Shown one piece after another: positions 34,281-38,016 of a DNA stretch of 38,016 bases. Position 1 is the first letter of the stretch, and each line of letters begins with the position of its first letter. The position numbers were made by a program, and so were the translations under genes. Source of the stretch: an uncultured Bacteroidota bacterium (lineage in GTDB: Bacteria; Bacteroidota; Bacteroidia; JADZBD01); contig CALEYQ010000051.1 in the NCBI GenBank assembly GCA_937924855.1, forward strand, positions 1 through 38,016, in the 5' to 3' direction. The notes beneath the pieces are model-generated. The model was not told the origin of the DNA. It saw only the letters and a list, made by a program, of their open reading frames with translations, and did not search any database.

Positions 34281-36455
34281 TTAGTATAAAACTTTAACAA
34301 ACAAACCTTCTACGCTCAAATGAACGGTTTCATCATCCCTAAGTACAATGGGCTGGTGGTTCATACTGCTTTTTGGCAACAAAACAATTTCTTCATGCTT
34401 CCATCCTTCCTCTGTTGTGATTTTTTTGCTGAAATATTCCTTTATTGTAAAATTTGAGCCCGTGTCGGGATCAATGCGATCGGTTAAATTAACCAAAACA
34501 ATTTTCCCGTTTCTTGATCCACCATAGTACTTTTTAAATAGGCAGATGGACCCATTGGGGATTATTTTATTCATGGATTCGCCAATAACCTCGCAGGCAA
34601 AGTAATCTTCCTTATTCGGGATTTCATTTTCCAATTCGATGTATTTAATATCCTCAACCTTCTGTTGTTTGGAAAACGATCCGGCGGCTACTTTTAAATC
34701 ATACAGAGGAATTGTTTTTTCTGTTGGCTTGTCCAATATCCTGAGTTCAGATTTGCCATTTCTTTCAACACCCCGAGGTAAATACTGCGATAAGTATTTC
34801 CGCAGGTTTTCATTACACGCGTAAACATAAGCTCCTTTAATTCCACGAAGCAAAATAGTCTTATAAATATTTAAGATAAAATCTTTAAGAACAGCTTCAT
34901 CCTTTATAGTGCTTTTTCCGGCCTTATCCTTGTACCTGTCTTTATGAACTACCAGGCATTGGTTGTCAAAATCGTAATCCAGTTCAGGTCCAATTATGAC
35001 GCCTGTATAGTTCAGGTCATAACCCTGAGTGGTGTGGATGCACCCGACTTCATTATTTAGTCCGGGAGCATTGACCCAATCTATAGCTTTAGAATTCCAC
35101 CTTAATTTCACATTGCCAATTTCGATGTCAAATTTCTTTTTGTCTTTCTTTGATTTCCATTCCCATGCATAACCAGCTACCAACCTTGAAAGACCCCCCT
35201 CGTTTTCCCTTTCCTGAATTTTTTTTACAAGATCGGCCAAGTCGTCAAAAAGTTGAAGTTCATAGTCCAGGGACTGAAAGGGTTTCAATTTCTTTAAATC
35301 GGAATCAATTAAATTATGAATGAAATTAACAAAGTTGCTTCCACCTCTGCATCGAAACTGAGTTTTTAAAGTTTCAACCTGAGTTGAAGCATCCCTTTCT
35401 AAATTAGCGTACCTTTCCCGGGGGGCATCAGAAGGTTTAATTGATTGATATCGATCATAAAATATTAAACATTTTTTTGACTGTTTTAGTACCCAGTCGA
35501 GCTCCGAAGCTTTTGTTTTATCAAAACCAAGTTTTTTACAAGTATTGTCGAATGGTTTGAAATAGGGGCCAAGATTTACCCTTTGTCTTAATCGGTGACC
35601 TTCATCAACAATTATTAGGTCGTATTTCTGCTTTCCAAGTTCTGACGGTCCAATGACCATTCGTGGTGATAATCCCTTAATATTTTTGAAAACTTTAGAA
35701 ATAGTTTTCCTAAAGGAGGCCATTGGAATGACCAAGGCCATAGAAAGGTTTTGGTACTTTTTCTTGACTAGTTCAACGAGCTTAACTAATTCCTCATCTT
35801 CCTCCTCGAAATCTGAGAAATTAAAATCTGAAAGCTCTGTTTTTAATAGTTTAAAGATAAATATTGCTAAGATTGACTTTCCCGTTCCCGCTCCTCCCTG
35901 GATTAAGGTGGTTTTTGCCTTGCCGTCTAATAGGCATTTTAAAATTAATTTTAATCCATATACCTGTTCCCTTGACAAAGATTTGTAAGGCGAGTACTTG
36001 AACAGATCAGAATTATCAATATGTTCCAATGAATGCCTTGCAATCCCAAGCTTTCTTAGTTCATCCCAGATGTCCTTGAAAATATCCCAATAAATTTCTT
36101 TTTGCTGGTAGTACCGATGATTAGAAATTCCAAGGTTTGCGTTTTGGAGTTTAAATTGACCATCAGCAGAAATGTAGCGTATCAAATAAGATTCAAGATC
36201 AAGGGCGGCAGATTTATTAAATAATCCGCTTAGGAATATATGAACGGAGGAGTTTTTTTGCTTCTGAATATTCTTTGAATGAGCTGCAAGGCGGTAAATA
36301 ACATCTGTGGTTTCGCCAACATAAGCGTCTTTAGATTTGTCGTTATTTAGGAAATAAACAAGTGGCCAGGATAAGTAGTCCCTGTGATTTTTTTTAATTT
36401 CTGCCTCAATATTTGAGTCGAAGGGGTAGTGGTGAATTGAGAAATTACGATTCAT
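34281..36455 (-). CDS. GIY-YIG nuclease / DUF2075 helicase / S24 autoprotease fusion, 724 aa
   Basis: A three-domain protein. Residues about 30-95 form a GIY-YIG-like nuclease (Tyr34, YVGETTDVIYRLAAH with Arg55, and Glu88). Residues about 160-560 form a DUF2075/Schlafen-type P-loop helicase: GGAGTGKS Walker A (187-194), IIVDEGHR (282-288), TQFRCRGG (about 366), HTTQGYDLNYTGVIIG (474-489) and GAYVYACNENLRKYL. Residues about 580-724 form a LexA/S24-like protease: IPLYDLKVAAGS, GESMNKI (Ser627) and FTIKEY (Lys672), the Ser-Lys pair expected for self-cleavage. The A591-G592 step in KVAAGS resembles the S24 cleavage site. The gene starts directly at the stop of a MazG-like gene (TAAATG). The likely role is nucleic-acid-damage or phage response; self-cleavage is inferred. 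The gene is AT-rich. Confidence 0.85.
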   Translation of the reverse strand: MNRNFSIHHYPFDSNIEAEIKKNHRDYLSWPLVYFLNNDKSKDAYVGETTDVIYRLAAHSKNIQKQKNSSVHIFLSGLFNKSAALDLESYLIRYISADGQFKLQNANLGISNHRYYQQKEIYWDIFKDIWDELRKLGIARHSLEHIDNSDLFKYSPYKSLSREQVYGLKLILKCLLDGKAKTTLIQGGAGTGKSILAIFIFKLLKTELSDFNFSDFEEEDEELVKLVELVKKKYQNLSMALVIPMASFRKTISKVFKNIKGLSPRMVIGPSELGKQKYDLIIVDEGHRLRQRVNLGPYFKPFDNTCKKLGFDKTKASELDWVLKQSKKCLIFYDRYQSIKPSDAPRERYANLERDASTQVETLKTQFRCRGGSNFVNFIHNLIDSDLKKLKPFQSLDYELQLFDDLADLVKKIQERENEGGLSRLVAGYAWEWKSKKDKKKFDIEIGNVKLRWNSKAIDWVNAPGLNNEVGCIHTTQGYDLNYTGVIIGPELDYDFDNQCLVVHKDRYKDKAGKSTIKDEAVLKDFILNIYKTILLRGIKGAYVYACNENLRKYLSQYLPRGVERNGKSELRILDKPTEKTIPLYDLKVAAGSFSKQQKVEDIKYIELENEIPNKEDYFACEVIGESMNKIIPNGSICLFKKYYGGSRNGKIVLVNLTDRIDPDTGSNFTIKEYFSKKITTEEGWKHEEIVLLPKSSMNHQPIVLRDDETVHLSVEGLFVKVLY

Positions 36456-36797
36456 TTACAATTCGTTATACTTGTTGGATTTCCCTTTTGCTTTTTCAAC
36501 TGGATATTTTTCAGAATTTTTTTTGATTTTTTCTTCAATTAATTGGAACGGGTTGAGTTTGTGCTTTTCGGCAAGAAGAAAAGCAAATGACAGAATATCG
36601 GCCAATTCGTCTTTTAGTTTTCCAATATTAACTTCTTCAGTATGAGGTTTTTCTTTCCAAAGGAATAGCTCATTCAACTCTGCTGCTTCAATTGAAATGG
36701 CTAAAGCTAAGTTTTTCGAATCGTGAAATTGCTCCCAATCTCTATCGTCTCTAAACTTTTTAAGTTGGGTGATAATTTTTTCATACTCTTTATCCAT
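36456..36797 (-). CDS. MazG-like nucleotide pyrophosphohydrolase
   Basis: A 113-residue NTP pyrophosphatase-like protein. It has the MazG-type metal-binding signature ExxE(12-28)ExxD: EAAE at 37-40 and DELADIL with Glu64 and Asp67, spaced 23 residues apart. The C-terminal SEKYPVEKAKGKSNKYNEL is also typical of small MazG-like enzymes. Such enzymes hydrolyse (d)NTPs or modified nucleotides. It abuts the nuclease-helicase-protease gene with no gap, suggesting one operon in which nucleotide pools or alarm nucleotides are controlled together with DNA or RNA processing. Confidence 0.82.
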   Translation of the reverse strand: MDKEYEKIITQLKKFRDDRDWEQFHDSKNLALAISIEAAELNELFLWKEKPHTEEVNIGKLKDELADILSFAFLLAEKHKLNPFQLIEEKIKKNSEKYPVEKAKGKSNKYNEL

Positions 36798-37021
36798 GGA
36801 AGAATAAGATTAATTTTTATTCGACAAATTTCTTTTCTTCCTCTAAAATACAAACATCTTACAGAAGTAGAATCGTTTTTTCTGCATTCCTGTAGTGCCT
36901 GTGAGTGGCTTGAAAGAGGAGTTTTTAGGGGCATATTTGAAAACATTCAATCCTTAAATTAGGGTTTCAGGCTATTAGGGCGGGTAAAATCCAGAAATTC
37001 AAAATGAAAAACAAGGCCAGA

Positions 37022-37270
37022 TTATTTTTTCACCCCCTTAACCTCCCTATACAATCCCTGACAAACCTTCTCCATGGCTTCAAAAGCTTTCGGGTCGGGC
37101 TTGGGGGAGCGGGCGAGGGAGGTAAGGCTGGTAACTGCGTTGAAGAGCTCTTCGTTTTTCTGTTTTGCTATGCGCTCAAGTGGCAACACCTTATTGCTGC
37201 CTGCCTGTGTTTGGGATACTATTACCTCTTCGGTGTTAGGGTCTATGGCAAAAAGTAAGGTCTTTTTCAT
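37022..37270 (-). CDS. Unknown small protein, 82 aa
   Basis: Starts at ATG 37270 (MKKTLLFAIDPNTEEVIVSQ). The rest is helical (ERIAKQKNEELFNAVTSL, KAFEAMEKVCQGLYREV). There is no signal peptide and no recognised family. It lies 20 bases downstream of the exported HNH gene on the same strand, so it may be co-transcribed with it. Confidence 0.5.
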   Translation of the reverse strand: MKKTLLFAIDPNTEEVIVSQTQAGSNKVLPLERIAKQKNEELFNAVTSLTSLARSPKPDPKAFEAMEKVCQGLYREVKGVKK

Positions 37271-37290
37271 GCGCTTAAAATTTCTTTTTC

Positions 37291-37713
37291 CTAATGTAAA
37301 TGACAACGCCCGTTGGCATTCGAGGTTTTGTTTTTACACCGTGTTCCTTTTTTTGTTGTGCCTAAGCATTGGCTTGCTGTACCCGTGCTTGTTTTGGGTT
37401 TCGGGCTCAGTTCTTTTTTGTCGCAACAATCGCTTCCCACTTTTTTATTGTGTGCCTTGCAATAACAACCGTTGGATTTGCTGCGGTTGCATTTCTGGCA
37501 AAGGAGCTGGATGTTGGATGCCTCGCTGCTGCCCCCGCAGGAATAGGGGACGATGTGATCGTATTCGAGCTGGTTAAAACTACCGCAGCACTGGCACATA
37601 CCCCCGTCGCGGGTAAAGACTATTTTTTTGGTGGTTTCCGAAATGTACCTGCTTTGGGAAAAGGAAAAAAAGCCCAGGAAAAGAAAAGGAAGTAAAAAGA
37701 AAAGTTTTTTCAT
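37291..37713 (-). CDS. Exported HNH endonuclease with C-terminal Cys/His motif, 140 aa
   Basis: A signal peptide (MKKLFFLLPFLFLGFFSFSQ) precedes an HNH nuclease domain: MCQCCG zinc knuckle, LEYDHIVPYSCGG (Asp52-His53) and NIQLLCQKCNRSKSN (second knuckle and Asn). The C-terminal tail (about 112-140, QCLGTTKKGTRCKNKT...GRCHLH) is a separate Cys/His-rich motif resembling DUF5763-type zinc-binding tails. Export of an HNH nuclease suggests use outside the cytoplasm, such as DNA scavenging or attack on rivals. The start is ATG 37713; an ORF extension to 37785 reaches into the REP-like region. Confidence 0.82.
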   Translation of the reverse strand: MKKLFFLLPFLFLGFFSFSQSRYISETTKKIVFTRDGGMCQCCGSFNQLEYDHIVPYSCGGSSEASNIQLLCQKCNRSKSNGCYCKAHNKKVGSDCCDKKELSPKPKTSTGTASQCLGTTKKGTRCKNKTSNANGRCHLH

Positions 37714-37804
37714 GCTGGTTTCTTTTCCGGTTTGTCCGGCCTTTTGTCGGCTCTCAAATTTACTGAGAAAAGGCTTAATTGGCAAAAGGGGAGGGAGGGG
37801 GGGC

Positions 37805-38016
37805 CCTGAGCTTGTCGAAAGGTGGTCCCTGAGCTTGTCGAAAGGTGGTCCCTGAGCTTGTCGAAGGGACGGTTCTTGCCCCCTGATCGTTTCGACAGGC
37901 TCAACGACCCATTTCGATTCCTGAGCTTGTCGAAAGGTGGTCCCTGAGCTTGTCGAAAGGTGGTCCCTGAGCTTGTCGAAGGGACATTGGTTGCGCCACC
38001 TTGGTCGTTTCGACAG
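37805..38016. repeat. REP-like palindromic repeat array, cut by the window edge
   Basis: Six copies of CCTGAGCTTGTCGAA are seen in two blocks of three with a 23-base period: 37805, 37828, 37851 and 37920, 37943, 37966. The second block is offset by exactly 115 bases. Each block ends in an inverted partner containing TTTCGACAG (37890-37898 and the end of the window at 38008-38016). CCTGAGCTTGTCGAAGGG-type repeats are known as dispersed intergenic elements in many bacteria. The array continues beyond the window. Confidence 0.85.

Noticed and set aside
34281..36455. GIY-YIG homing endonuclease of a mobile intron
   Set aside because: The domain is fused to a helicase and an S24 protease in one continuous frame; there is no intron or intein context.
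36723..36962. Plus-strand open frame of 79 codons spanning the MazG 5' end
   Set aside because: It runs antisense to the N-terminus of a recognised MazG-like protein and carries no recognisable motif.
37805..38016. Possible CRISPR array
   Set aside because: The spacers between copies are constant 8-base sequences, not unique 30-base spacers, the units are REP-like, and no cas gene is nearby.

Overview
The window looks like a chromosomal piece of a member of the Bacteroidota, probably a gliding or T9SS-type lineage. The evidence is a PorP/SprF-family type IX secretion protein directly behind a protein with a gliding-motility-type (type B) C-terminal sorting domain, several Bacteroidota-restricted families (DUF4846, DUF6580, DUF2279, DUF4369/DUF5106-type thioredoxins, SiaC-like DUF1987), several TAnnTTTG promoter elements, and little visible Shine-Dalgarno sequence. 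No rRNA, tRNA, IS element or CRISPR array was seen.

Region 1 (1-13752) is ordinary chromosome. A minus-strand operon carries a WD40 protein, a small outer-membrane protein and an MFS transporter. A plus-strand surface operon carries a 1288-residue protein with 17 TPR-like repeats, a LecA-like protein and a DUF4846 protein. Assorted membrane, thioredoxin-like and STAS-like genes follow. Region 2 (13804-17441) is a T9SS cargo/PorP pair. Region 3 (17954-25930) is a tight seven-gene plus-strand operon: GNAT acetyltransferase, seven-haem cytochrome with TPRs, MltG, phosphohexomutase, DUF2279 protein, PlsC-like acyltransferase and MsrA.

Region 4 (25938-38016) is accessory and entirely on the minus strand. 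Two parts of it are visibly AT-rich. The first (25938-29281) encodes a cytoplasmic trypsin-like protease with a full His/Asp/Ser triad, a 584-residue protein ending in a HEPN-like domain with an RNxxxH motif, a two-helix membrane protein and a trypco2-like protein. This looks like a compact conflict or immunity cassette. The second (34281-36797) encodes a MazG-like pyrophosphohydrolase abutting a 724-residue fusion of a GIY-YIG nuclease, a DUF2075/Schlafen-type helicase and a LexA/S24-type autoprotease with an Ala-Gly candidate cleavage site. Between and around them are a HicB-HicA toxin-antitoxin pair with a truncated antitoxin-like ORF, small secreted proteins, an OmpA-like gene, an exported HNH nuclease, and an array of REP-like palindromic repeats at the right edge.

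The best candidates for an undescribed system are the protease/HEPN/membrane/trypco2 cassette and the self-cleaving nuclease-helicase with its MazG partner. Both assignments rest on motifs read by eye and on gene order. No database search was run.
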